Source: Talinum fruticosum
Lineage: Eukaryota; Streptophyta; Magnoliopsida; Caryophyllales; Talinaceae
Direction: 5' to 3'
DNA: 64,000 nucleotides
Assembly (NCBI GenBank): GCA_021018815.1
Contig: JAITYX010000046.1
Location: 620,001 to 684,000 of the forward strand
Translations under genes and position numbers: made by a program
Shown: positions 32,309 through 45,243 of the stretch, piece by piece
How the letters are laid out: each line of letters opens with the position of its first letter
How positions within the stretch are numbered: position 1 is the stretch's first letter
The notes under the pieces: model-generated
The model's input: only the letters and a program-made list of their open reading frames with translations
What the model was told of the DNA's origin: nothing
Database searches by the model: none

Positions 32309-35227
32309 TGTAACACCCCTAGACCCACCCTAGGAGTATTACATGCCAGTGGTTCCCGAGAGGAACCCCTAAGGCTACTTATGATCTCAACTTAGGGTTA
32401 ATAACCTTTTCTTGGATTTGCGGAAGCGCAGTTCTAGGTTTTTGAAGGTTTTTCGGAAATTTCGGCAGAGTTTCCTCTATAACATGGCTAATCCCATAGG
32501 CTTAAAGCCCTAACCTCGCGCGAAACACATTCATAACTCAACGAGCCACACTCTCGGAGTATCACAACATAACTCAATGAGCCACACACTCGGAGTATTC
32601 ACATAGGGCTTTCATATTATACATAGTAAGTTAAACATACATCCGATCCTTACAAACATAAAAATTATAAAGTATATAATAAGTCCGGAGATCTCCTATC
32701 CATTGGTCCGCTTCTTCTAACGACCAAAAGCAACTTCGAGGAGTCTTAACATCTCGTACTTGAAATTTTGGTGAGGTCATGAGCTCCACGAGCCCAGTGA
32801 ATAACCCAAACCCACCCGGGTTTCACTTTGCACATTAATTCATTAACAAACATACATAAGTTCAATATTCGTTCATAACATGCGATTCGGATCATACATG
32901 CTCAAGACATGCGAGATTCTAAACTTACCAACTTGCCAAGAAACATAATGACATCAATTACTAATGAATTAAATCAAACGTACTTCATTCATCTTTCTAC
33001 GCAAGTACTTCATAGCATCATTCATCATGTAAGGTATTCATCACATAAATCATATTTTACTTCTCATCGTATTCATTTCTTATGAAATCAGGATTCGTTC
33101 TTCTTCTTATTCTTCTTCTTGGGTTCAATCGTGCATTTCATAAATCATTTATTCTTTCTTTCTTGTTCATCATGCACAATCATTCGATTCTTCATATCGT
33201 AATTCTTTAAGTCTTCCTAGTTTCGAATGGAAGAAGATTTATGTTCCGCTCTAAAGACCCAGCTTTTGGAGCCAAAATAATTCATGGGCTCGGTTCTTGG
33301 AGGCAAAATAATTTGTGGCCTCGAGGCAAAATAATTCATGGCCTCGAGGCTTGCCTCACTCGAAGGACGCATACTCGTCAATAATTCGTAGAAGCAAATT
33401 AATTCATGGCTTCGGGTTGACGGACACCTCTATGGCATTAGCTTCAGAGGGTTCTTTAATTCATGGGGTCTTAGATCAATAACACAATCCTTTCTCCCTT
33501 CTTTAGTTGTTTATGTTTCTTGTTTTCTTATTACTTATACATAAGATACACTTAATTCACATAATTCATGATTATCGACTCCATACGTAACTCTTTTGCA
33601 AGTAACAATTTACATAAGCAAGTTCTAACTCAAGTACAATAAATTCATTTCACATATGCATGCTTATGTCATTTACAATCAGCGTTATTTAAGATGAACA
33701 CATAATCATATTAACATGTCAATTAGGATTCCTAATCAATGAACTCATCGTTTTCATGATTGCGTAATATCGCGCATAGGTGGTTTATGATTCTACAGAC
33801 TTTCCTTAATCAATATATATATCTTTTAATCTAGCCATATACCTTCTTAAATTTCAGTTCTTAATTCGAGTTACTTAATTAATTCCGATTTAGCCCAAAA
33901 CAAGCACATTTTCACTTAAAATTGCATATCTCCCAATCTACTCATCCAATGCATACTAAATTTTACAAGAACGTTCCATAAATTGCACGAAGGTGTAGTA
34001 CAATTTTCAGGAAATTTGGGCTACACATGAATTCATAGAAATTCGGACAAGATGCATATTTATTGAAAATCGCACATAAGTCATGAACTTAACTTTCGAT
34101 TTTTCTCCCTAATTCTGTTCAAGCTAATCTCATCCAATTCTCAATAATCATGCTCAATAATACTTAAACATCACAAATTCAGAACTAGATATCACATAAT
34201 CACAACATGCTCTTTAATTCGTGAGTTGCTAATTTAGTGAATTTAAGCCTTTAACTTCTTCAATTAAACCTAGGGTTTCCAATTTCATACTTCGAATTCA
34301 TGTTCAATCCACCTAATTTATTTTATTTTAGAGGGTGAATTTAGATTACTCACCTTGGATTCTTAGAGGTTATAAGAATTTCAGCTTTGGAAGGGTTTGG
34401 ATTGGGTGTTTTTGCTCTTCCTCTTCTCTCGTTTCGAGTTCCCTTTTCTTCTTCTACCTCTTGATTTCTACCTCTTCTTCCTACCTCTGTTTCGGTTCTT
34501 TGTCCCTCTTGTTCGGTCTCTCTACTCTTCTCTTTCTTCGCTCTACTCGGTCTCCCGAGCTCTCGCTCTCCCTTGCCCATCGACAGCGGCGCCTTCGCCA
34601 TTCAAGCGGCCACCAGCCACCGGCTCTCGCGCTCTGTCCCTCTCTCGCTCTCTCGCTCCGTTCTGCTCCCTCTCGCTTCCCTCTCTCGCTCTCCCTCTAC
34701 TTCTTTTCGTTTTCCTCTCGCTTCGTTTCCGCTCTCGCTTCCTCTTCTCTTTCCTTGCTTCGCTTCGCTTCTTTCGTTCCCTTTCCTCTTCCTCTTGGTC
34801 TCCCTCTACTCTCTCCCGCTTTCCCTCGCTTTCCCGTTTCTATTTCTCGCTTCTTTTCCTCTCTCTGCCCTGGTTCCTCTTCATCCCGGGTTGGTTTCTC
34901 TCTCCTAATTTCCTTATTCCACCTAATTAGCTTTGCTGCTCCCTTTCAATTGGACCCCCTCTCTCTCTTTGCTTAATTCCTTGCCGGCTTCCTCCTCAAT
35001 ACTAGCCATCCCTTTTTCATTTTCCTTTCTTTTTATTCTAATTGGGCCCGGACTAGCTTCACAAGGCCCAGCTTTAGCTAGCCCACGCTCCAGCTTCAGT
35101 TCTCGGCTTATAATTTCGACTCGGAAAAATTAATAATTCACTTAATTTAATAAATTTGAATTTTTCATTTAACTTTTAATAATTTAATTCACTAGCAAGC
35201 AAACACATGAAATTTCGGGGTCTTACA
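32309..35227 (-). repeat. Ty3/gypsy-like LTR, 2.9 kb
   Basis: Bounded by TGTAACACCCC at the left and GGGGTCTTACA at the right, inverted ends typical of plant gypsy LTRs. The cggcagagtttcctctat block near 32464 and a gcttaaagccc block fit the end of such LTRs read on the minus strand, hence the orientation. Contains a very pyrimidine-rich segment (34390-34930). Flanking five bases (GAACT, TACCG) do not match, so the copy may be a recombinant rather than a clean solo LTR. No gag or pol. Confidence 0.6.
34390..34930. repeat. Pyrimidine-rich low-complexity tract
   Basis: CTCTCGCTCTC-like runs over about 540 bases, GA-rich on the minus strand, probably an LTR leader. It produces long overlapping open frames by composition alone. 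Confidence 0.8.
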
Positions 35228-35760
35228 TACCGCTAACCCAAATAAGCTCAACTAGACTTGATTGTGAGGGAGGTGGTACCCTTTCCCTCATAACACACTC
35301 TCTTTGGTTTACCAAAAGGCACTAAGGATTCTTGTGTTTTCTTATCGTGTACTCGACTGGAGGACTAAATGCTTGGACTATGAGACACCATGTATCCTAT
35401 CTAGATTGATCCCTCTTTTGGCCATAGACCCTTGGTTGTTTAGGTGGTCCTTTTCTCTTCATTTTCATGCTTGGATAAATATGGTTGTTTTAAGTATTTA
35501 ATCTTTTAGTTGTGAGCCTTTCGGTTAGGTGAGAAGTAATGTTTAACCCTTGCATGGAAGCAAATAAAATACCATAATTAATTTCCTCGAATTGATCCAT
35601 TATTTGCATTTTAGCCAAAAGTTTAAAATTGCCTTTTCTTTTTAGCTCGATCTATTAACTCCATTTCGAGTCATCCCAAAACTCATCTCAGTCTAAGTAG
35701 TCTAGGTTTCAGGTAGCCACCAGTTGTAGAGCTTAGCAGGCGTCGGCCACCAACGGTCGG
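35228..35760 (+). other. Flank of the gypsy-like LTR; no gene seen
   Basis: Includes ggaggtggtaccctttcc and other non-coding sequence that could be the leader of the unclassified repeat (copy B) resuming after the LTR, but there is no second copy here to prove it. Ends near ggtcggtcgg where copia LTR sequence starts. Confidence 0.3.
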
Positions 35761-35901
35761 TCGGTTAGAATCAAATGAAAACATATGCAATTGTTTCTAT
35801 ATTACTCGTAATGACTTGTAACCAAAACTTAGGAAGGATGCAGTTCGTACTGTGTCATTGATAGTACTAAGAATGATATAAATTTAGAGTCCGAGTCTTC
35901 A

Positions 35902-37840
35902 AGTTGACTCGGGTGAAACTAACCTAGGAATTATTATATGTTTGCACTTTCCGAGTCACTCAAAAACTATACTCGAGTCCGACTCTATATTTGAGAAAAA
36001 TGGACTTCAAACTTCGAAATCATCTCCGGATTAGTGGAGAATTTCATAAAGTTCTTTTAAAATTTCTCTTTTCTCTCTCTCTACTGCGCGCATCGATCAG
36101 CTGAACTACCCGTTGGGAGAAAAACACTAGAATTCTAACCGTTGGAGAGAGAACTGTCGCACTTGTCCGAGACGACCGTTAAAGGATTAGGTTATAACGA
36201 ACTCTAAAGGACATTTCTCTCCCTTTTCCTTTATTTCGCTACTATACTCTCTTCTAACCTCATCTCTCGCTTACTTGCTCTCGCACAATAAGATCTCTAT
36301 ATTCCCAGTACTTTTCGCTCTCTCTCGTTCCTTCGAGCTCATTCTCTGTCACTTGAAAATCATCGCCATACCTAAAAGAGGTTCACCAAAGAATTTCTAG
36401 GGTCCGTAACCAAGAAACCTAGAACCAAGCAAACTCAAGAGGGTCCTTCTAATCCCTCCAAAATCTTCTTCACCCAACACCTCACGTTGGATGAGAAGTT
36501 CTTCCCAACCACATCCTTCTCATGGTTAAATCACATCAAAACCACTCGGAGTCTACAACTTCCTTTACTTCAGTGAGGTTATTTACCTAGAACTCGTTGT
36601 TGAATTCTATTATAATCTTTCCCGCTCCGAAGGTGTCCTCACCTCAAGATTGTACGACACAGCTTGTACGCATAAACCTTTCCCTCCTCCATCGTCTATT
36701 CAAAGTTTCCTCTCTCTTTCTCAACTGCAATCCTATCTCTTTCAACTAGATTACAAATGAGTTCTTTGAAAAATACACAAAGGAAGTCCCTGCGTCACGG
36801 ATGAATTTCTCGGTGACTTAGATGAAGACCGAGGCTAGAGTTCTCTGTTTCCTTCTTATGAGAACTTTCTTCTCTCATCATTCAAGCAAAGAGAACTCTA
36901 ACTCAAAGATTCTCAAAGCTTTATTTAATAATCTCGAGCGCTATGATGTAGACCTCTTCCTAGCTATCATTGAGAAGATGGCCATTATGCCACTCGGGAA
37001 AAGAAAAACTCTTTTTTGTTTTTGGAGCCCTTCTAACTTTAGTTGTCAAGCAGTTTAAGGTTCCCCTTCCCTCGGACCCAAATGTAGTGTTAGAGGCTAC
37101 CATCATATTTCGCAGACGGAACTTCTCGAGTCCTAAAAGTGCTCCAATTAGATGGTGGTGTCTCGAAAAGTAAGGTAAAAACCAACGTTGAGCTTATCGT
37201 TGAAAATTTTCATTTTTGAAAACAGACAACCTTGCCACAAGCATCTCGAGCCTTTTATAGAAGTATAAAAGCCTTGTCTACTGGTGATTAATAGCTTGAA
37301 GCCGATTACTTTTGTAATTCAAAAATAAGATAACCTCGTTTAGATAACCTACGAAAGTAAACAATTCGGTTCTCAAAGTACAAAATACTTTGGTCCAAGA
37401 TTAGCCACGAGATAATAATTTAATTAAGGTAATTAAGTGCAAAATTATCTTAGGCCTAGAGGAGTGGAATTTTCTAAGTCTAATATTCATTACACTCGGA
37501 ATCCATCGAGTCGAGTCTTAGGAAAGATCAAGTTATAAAGAAAATATCGAGTATAAGTACATGATGTAGACAAATAATTCTCTAACAAACATGCTGACTT
37601 AGAAAGATAAATTCACGTTGTAAGTTACTTTACCTCGTAATATAAACTTAGATTAAAAGTGTTAGATAGATGGTTTGAACATGAGATAAAATTAAGTAGT
37701 GTCTAAGTGACTTAGAAACATCTCGCAATAGTTTCTATATTACTCGGAATGACTTCTAATCAAAACTTAGCAAGGATGCGGTTTGTACTTGAGTCCTTGA
37801 TAGTACTAAGAATCATATAAATTTAGAGTCCGAATCGTCA
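35902..37840 (+). repeat. Array unit 1
   Basis: Spacer 35902-36367, ORF3 part 36368-37136 (start mutated to ATA; frame 36822-37058 carries KENSNSKILKALFNNLERY), then minus-strand LTR to 37840. The only unit without a clear TATA box. The ORF3 frame shifts near its end. Confidence 0.85.
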
Positions 37841-39830
37841 AGTTGACTTCGGTGAAACGAGCTAGGAGTTATTATAAGTTTGTGCTTTACGAGTCACTCG
37901 AAACTATACTCGAGTCGGACTCGGCTTTGAGAAAAATGGACTTTAAACTTTTGAAATCATCTATAGATTAGTGGAGAAATTGAGAAATTTCTCTTTTCTC
38001 TCTCTCTACCGCGCGCATCGATCAATGAACTAGTCGTTGGGAGAAAGACACTGGAATACTAACCGTTGGAGGCAGTAATCGTCACACCTATCTAAGGCGA
38101 TCATTAGAGGATTAGGTGAGAACAAATTTTGAAGGGCATTCCTTTTGGGATAAATAGCATCCCTTTTCCTTTATGTCGTTACTTTACTCTCTTCTAACCT
38201 AATCTCTCGCACACTAAGATCTCTGTATTCTCGGCACTCTTTCTCTCACTCTCGTTCCTTGCAGCTCATTCTCTATCTCTTAAAAATCATGAGCCATACC
38301 TAAAAGAGGTTTAGCCAAAGACTTTCTAGGGTCTATAACCAAGAAACCTAGAACCAAGTTAACTCAAGAGAATGCTTCTAACCCCTCTAAAATCTTCATC
38401 ACCCAACACCTAACGTTGGATGAGAAGTTCTTCCCAACAACATCCTTCTCGTGGTTGAATCACATCAAAACCACTCGGAGTCTACAACTTCCTTTGCTTT
38501 AGTGAGTTTATTTAAGCAGTAACTCGTTGTTGATTTCTATTATAAGCTTTCCTGCTCCGAGAATGTCATCACCTCAAGAGTTCGCGACACGGTTGTGCGC
38601 ATAAACCTTTCCCCTGCTCCATCGTCTCTTCAAAGTTTCCTTACTCTTTCTCAACTACAATCCCATCTCATTCAATGAGATTACGGATGAGTTCTTTGAA
38701 AAATACGCCAAGGAAGTCCCGGAAGAATTTCTCGGTGACTCACACGAGATGAAGACCGACGCCGGACTTCTCTGTTTCCTTCGATGAGAACTTTCTTCTC
38801 TCCTCATTCAAGTAAAGAGAATCCTAACTTAAAGATTCTCAAAGCTTTGTTTGATATTCTCGAGGGCTACGATGTAGACATCTTCCCGATTATCATTGAG
38901 CGGATGCCCACTGTAGCAGCTCGGGCAAACAAAAACTCTCCTCTTTCCCTTGGAGCCCTTCTAATTGTAGTTTTCAACATGTTTAAGGTTCCCTTCCCTC
39001 ATACGTAAATGTAGTGTTAGAGGCGACCATCGTTGTTGGCAAGAAGGAACTTCTTGACTCCTAAAGGTGCTCTAATGAGCTGGTGGTGTCTAAAAAGTAA
39101 GGTGAAAACAACTGTTGAGCTTACAGTTGAAGATTTCCAGTTTTGAACACGGACAACCTTGACATAGCGTTTGAGCCTTGTGTAGAAATAGAAGAGCCTT
39201 GTCTGCTGGTGATTGACATCTTGAAGCCGATTACTTTGGTAATTCAAAAATATGATAACCTTGTTTAGATAACCTACAAAAGTAAACAATTTTGGTTCTC
39301 AATGTAGAAAATACTTTAGTCCAAGATTAGGCACGGATAATAATTTAATTAAGGTAATTAAGTGCAAAATTATCTTACTCCTAGAGGAGTGGAATTTTCC
39401 GAGTCTAATATTCATTACACTTAGAATCCATTAGAGTCGAGTCTTAGGAAAGATCAAGTTATAAAGAAAATATCGAGTATAAGTACATGATCTAGACAAA
39501 TAATTCTCTAAAAAGATGCTGATTTAGAAAGATGAATTAACGCCGTATTTCACTTTACCTCGAATATGAAGTCGGAACTTATATTAAAACTGTTAGAGAG
39601 ATGGTTTGAACATGCGATAAAACTAAGTAGTGTCTAAGTGACCGAGAAACATCGAGTGTGAGTTAAAGAACAAGAATGTGTTTTTGAGTCGGTTAGAATC
39701 GAACGAAAACATATATAATAGTTTCTATGTTACTCAAAATGACTTGTAATCAAAACTTAGGAATGATGCGGTTTGTACGTGAGTCCTTGATAGTACTAAA
39801 AATAATATAAATTCAGAGTTTGAGTCTTCA
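37841..39830 (+). repeat. Array unit 2
   Basis: GATAAATAGC box at 38149-38158, ORF3 part 38296-39064 (start ATA; frame 38784-39008 with KENPNLKILKALFDILEGY), minus-strand LTR to 39830. Confidence 0.85.
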
Positions 39831-40880
39831 ATTGGACTCGGTGAAACTAAGCTAGGAGTTTTTATATGTTTCTGTTTTCTTAGTCACCGACTTTGAACTT
39901 TTGTAATCATCTCTACATTAGTTGAGAATTTGAGAAATTTCTTTTAAAATTTATCTTTTGATCTCTCTCTACCGCGCGCATCGATCGGTGAACTAGCTGT
40001 TGGGAGAAAGAAATGGAATTCTAATCGTTAGAGGCGAGAACCATCACATCCGTCTAAGGCGACCATTGGAGGATTTGGTCGAACAAATTCCGAAGGACAT
40101 TCCTTTCACTATAAATAGCATCCCTTTTCCATTATTTCGCGACTTTACTTTCTTCTAACCTAATCTCTCGCTTACAAGCTCTCGCACACTAAGATCTCTT
40201 TATTCTCAGCACTCTCTCTCTCCCTCTCGTTCCTTGGAGCTCATTCTCTATCACTTGAAAATCATCAGCCATACCTATAAGAGGTTCAGCCCAAGACTTT
40301 CTCGGTCCGTAACCAAGAAACCTAGAACCAAGCAAACTCAACAGAATCCTTCTAACCCCTCCAAAATCTTCGTCACACAACACCTCATGTTGGATGAGAA
40401 GTTCTTCCCAATCACATCCTTTTCGTGGTCGAAACACATCAAAACCACTCGGAGTCTACTATTTCCTTTCCTTTAGTCATTTTATTTACCAAGAACTCGT
40501 TGTTGTTCTATTATAATCTTTCCCGCTCCGTTGGTGTCATCACCTCAGGAGTTTGCGACATAGTGTTGGTCATAAACCTTCCCATCCTCCATCGCCTCTT
40601 CAAAGTTTCCTCTCTCTTTCCCCACTCGCAATCCCATCTCTTTCAACGAGATTACGGACGAGTTCTTTAAAAACACGCCAAGGAAGTCTCTATGTCACGG
40701 AAGAATTTCTCAATGACTCGGATGAAGACTGAGGCCGGACTTCTCTGTTTCCTTCGATGAGAACTTTCTTCTCTCATCATTCAAGTAAAGATAATTCTAA
40801 CTCAAAGATTCTCAATGCTTTATTCGATATTCTCGAGGGCTACGACGTGGAAGAGCAGATGGACACTGTAGCCACCATTA

Positions 40881-41548
40881 AAATGGACCCATCGGAGGCC
40901 TTATGGAAGAAGATATTGAGTTGGAACGATTGGGATAAAGCATTTACCATAGGGCCGAAATGACACAAGATACAATTAAAAGGATTCGGATGATACAAGA
41001 ACATATCCGTGAAGCTTAGAGCGGACAAAAGAGTTATGGAAACCAATGGAGAAAACCCTTGGAGGTCCAAGGAGGAGACATGGTGTTCCTAAGAGTTTCC
41101 CCAACAAAAGGTGGAAGGGATTCAGCATAAAAGGAAAATTGAGCTCTACATACGTCGGACCTTATGAGATTAGGAAGAAATTGAACTTTGTGGCTTACAA
41201 ACTAGCATTACCTTCCGACTCGGAGCACGTGCACAATGTGTTTTATAGATCTCAACTTCGGAAAAATATATCCGATCCAAGCCACATCATAGACCCTGGG
41301 CCCATTATAGTCGCCCGTAATTTAGCCTACGAAGAACAACCCATACGGACAACGGATCGGAGAATCAAACAACTCTGCAATAAGGCCATCCCATTAGTCA
41401 AGATATTGTGGGCAAGCCATACTTCCACGGAAGCCACTTGGGAAATTGAAGAGGACATGAAAAAGAAATACCCTCACCTATTTTAAGATAATGTCGTCTA
41501 GTCTTACTTGCAAGTTTTGGGGATGAAACTTATTTTAAGGGGGAAAAC
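40881..41548 (+). pseudogene. Ty3/gypsy integrase C-terminus with chromodomain (Tekay-like)
   Basis: 3' end of a chromovirus pol. Frames read DTIKRIRMIQEHIREA, GGDMVFLRVSP, YVGPYEIRKK, then VHNVFYRSQLRKNISDPSHI and a C-terminal chromodomain ending EATWEIEEDMKKKYPHLF followed by TAA near 41484. The integrase tail binds DNA and the chromodomain directs insertion through histone marks in this clade. The 146-codon frame 41046-41486 is open through the chromodomain, but an in-frame stop and a shift lie upstream near 41020-41105. Everything before the integrase tail is lost. A TTTTAAGGGGGAAAA polypurine tract at about 41533-41547 precedes the LTR. Confidence 0.9.
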
Positions 41549-41760
41549 TATAATGCCCCAACCTTAATCCAATACATCAATAAAGATGAATAAATATTAA
41601 TGAGCGCGTGCTTTTCAATTGACACTTTCATTCCTCATTATCATGTATATTATGTACTTGTTCAAATAACCATATTATGTCTTGCAGGACTCGAATGATG
41701 ATAACGACGCATGGCCAAAAATACATAAATAAATTAATGAACAAATAAATTATGCTTTGT

Positions 41761-41875
<115 letters not shown>

Positions 41876-42759
41876 GGAAGACAATATTGGAACCATAATA
41901 ACAATAATTCATACGCCTAAAGTTGGCAAACAATTATTCAAGTCGAGAATTCCTAAAACCGACATTCTTTTAATTTGGGCTTAGATATTAGGTTATTTGG
42001 GCTTGTAGAGAGTAGAGGGCCCAATAACCAAGCAAATGAAAAAAATAAATAAAAATAAAAGAGGAGGCTGGAATTTTGATAGAGGAGAGAGAAATTTCAT
42101 ATTTTGATTTTGGCTATTTAAGCCCCAAAAACCTCAAAAACTCAATCTTCATCATTTGTTCTCCTTCCTAAACGAACCCATATCCCTCACTCAACCCCCT
42201 CTCGCTGCCAGCCCAGCTGCCTGCCGACCACAGCCCAAATGAGCCACCCGCCACCGACCACCGTGGGGTTTTCTATTGCACTCTGCTGCCGTGCTGCTGC
42301 TGCTCGTTGCTGCACCTGCCACCAGCCAGCCACCATCACCGCCAACTCGCTGCTTCCCGCCGCCGTCAACCACCACCAGTCACCGGAGTTCCGATCAGCC
42401 ATCCCTTCCACCATAAAAACCCTCATTTTTCTTGTGCGTTTTGGGTAAAAACCTCAACCTTCAACTAATCAATTCCTTTAATTTTTAGAAATGATTAGTT
42501 ACATGTTCCATGCAAAGGATTATTGTGTAAAATCATATTACATACCCAATATTATACTTTTGGGAATCGTTGATTGGAAATGGTAACTCGAGTTGCCCCA
42601 AATCTTGGTATGAGAAGTAATTATCTTGCATGTGCTTTTAATGGGTTTTAGTGAGCTAATATGATACTTACAATGATGGAAAATTTATAAGATAAACCTT
42701 TCATAGATATCACACAAAGACAAAATACGTAGAGCATAAGAAAGTGGAGTTTAGAAGAC

Positions 42760-42980
42760 TCTGCCACCCACCACGGGTGCCCCCACATCCTGAGAGGCAG
42801 GCCGTGGTGGCCAGCAGCGAGTTAATTGACCCAAAACACCCACCACGGGTGCTCCCACACACCATGGGGTAACCCGTGGTGGCTACCAGAAGTCACCACT
42901 GACCGTGGAAAGGCCCTTGATGAGCTCTAGAGCCGACCATTGACCCCACTGGCCGTGGGGAGGTCCGTGGTGGCTTCCAA
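42760..42980. repeat. GC-rich minisatellite with inverted CCACCACGGG / CCCGTGGTGG words
   Basis: CACCCACCACGGGTGC occurs near 42764 and 42837, each followed by CCGTGGTGG-type words (42802, 42873, 42965). In the second copy ccaccacggg and cccgtggtgg can form a stem of 10 base pairs. Lies inside an AT-rich gypsy LTR. Confidence 0.75.
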
Positions 42981-45243
42981 AGCAATGGAAATTTGGTTTT
43001 CGTGATGATTCAAGTTTATTAGAAAATTTTGGAGGAAGAAATTAACTAAAATAGGCATGCATGTAAAAAAATTAAATGAAACTTTAAAGAGTACTATATT
43101 ATGTGAGGAGCTAAGAAAAAAAAAAAAAGTAGGCATGCATGTTGTGCTATAAGGATATGGATTAAAAATGTGAATTAAGGAGAATAGGTAAGTTGAATGA
43201 TTTAAGAAGTTGAAGACAATAAGTAATTTTGGGGAAGATCAAAGAAAATAAGTCATTTTGAAGGTTAAAGGGAAGAAGTGATTTGGATTATTGAAGTAAA
43301 TTAAAGAAAATAAATGAGGTTGAGAATTTAAGAAAATAAGCTAACGTAGGTGATTTATAAGGATTGGGTTAGTATATAAGTGAAGAATAATTAAGCAACG
43401 TTGGAGGACTAAACAATTAGATGAGCAAGATACATAATTTGAGAGGTGACCGATTAACACGTTAGGTGTTTTATGAAGAAATGCTCAAGTGAACCTTATG
43501 ATCATATTACGTGTCAACGGGAGTTGGTATAAGTTACGAATGTAACTTTAAAACTTCAACCTATAAAATTCATCCAGCCGATTTAACAATCTACGAAGTG
43601 ATTTTGTTTTATTTTAAATTCATCTAGTCATGGGTAGTTACAAAAGGAAATAATGTAAGTAATAACAATAGTAATAACATTAGCGATGGTAATAAGAACG
43701 ATAATAAATTTGATTACTAAGAGTATTGAACCTATTAATGAAACACTTTATTTTATTAAGGCATCCATGTCGTTTATCCGAGTCAACAACTTCAAAGGGA
43801 TCAGAAAGAATATTTCCACGATTTAAGGTACGTTTATTGCTTGTACATTACGAAAACCCATATGTTTATACATAACAATATCAAATGGTTTGCTTGATGA
43901 AATGAACCATTTCAAATATTATTTGTCACCTAATTATGTGGCTCTGCCCCATATCAATCATGTTATATCATGATCATATCATATCATATATATTTGGCCA
44001 TTATCAACCGAGACTTTGCCGATCGGTGCAGGTATGCTCATATTTAGCGAAACCGATGATCGTAAGGAACCACTCGGATAATAAATGAATAATCGTTTTA
44101 CTATATTCTTCCTGTCTGATTTATAAATGAATTGAAATGCATGCGCTCAAATTAATATATCTTTACATAAATTATTTACAGTACATAGATAGACGTGCTG
44201 AGCTTCGGCTCATTATTTCGAAATGTTTTTCTCTGTTTTGTTTTAGGTGAGGCTAATGCGAGAGGAAAACGAGATGAGTTCATTTTGGTCATCGGGAGTT
44301 CGAGGCTCACAGTGATAGTCAAGAACGTGATGTGTGGGAGTTGTGTATGCTTTGGTTAATAAGTTATAGTCATGATGGTGCTCGATAACTTGTCGCCCAT
44401 TATGTTGTTATAAGTTGGGCGTCCTACGTGTTATGAACCTTAACCTAATAAGTTATGTTTGTATGTTAAATAGATAGTTGCCTAGCTCTTGTTAAAGAGA
44501 GGCAATAACGCTTCTAATTCTCTTTTCCGCTGCGCTAATTACTAGTTAGTCGGTCGAGTATGACTAAACTGGTGATTATGGGTTTTGGGGGCGTTATAAG
44601 AAGTAGAAAAGCCTTGTCTCGCTGGTGATTGACAGCTTGAAGCCGATTACTTTTGTAATTTAAAAATAGGATAACCTCGTTTAGATAATCTACAAAAGTA
44701 AACAATTTTGGTTCTCAAAGTATAAAATACTTCGGTCCAAGATTAGGCACGGAATAATAATTTAATTAAGCTAATTAAGTGTAAAATTATCTTAGGCCTA
44801 GAGGACTGGAATTTTCTTAATCTAATATTCACTACACTCGGAATCCATCGAGTCGGTCTTAGGAAAGATCAAGTTATAAAGAAAATATCGAGTATAAGTA
44901 CATGATCTAGAAAAATAATTCTCTAACAAACATGCTAACTTAGAAAGATGAATTAATGCTGTATTTCACTTTACCTCGAATATGAAGTCGAACTTAGCTT
45001 AAAAGTGTTAAAGAGATGGTTTGAACATGCGATAAAACTAAGTAGTGTCTAAGTGACTCGAAACATCGAGTGTGAGTTGATGAACAAGAATGTGTTTTCC
45101 GAGTTAGTCGAATACAATGAAAACATATGCAATAGTTTCTATATTACTCGTAATGACTTGTAATCAAAACTTAGGAATGATGCGGTTTGTACCGAGTCCT
45201 TGATAGTACTAAGAATGATATAAATTTAGAGTCCGAGTGTTCA

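Noticed and set aside
34335..34976. Open frame of 213 codons, the longest in the window, with overlapping 177- and 111-codon frames
   Set aside because: Lies in a CT-rich low-complexity tract of a gypsy-like LTR; the product is almost only Ser, Leu, Phe, Arg and Pro, and three overlapping frames are open at once, as expected from composition.
32304..35232. Target-site duplication for the 2.9-kb gypsy-like LTR
   Set aside because: Flanks GAACT and TACCG do not match, so a clean solo LTR is not claimed.
42187..42448. Overlapping Gly/Trp- and Ala/His-rich frames
   Set aside because: GC-rich trinucleotide-biased leader of the gypsy LTR; several frames open by composition.
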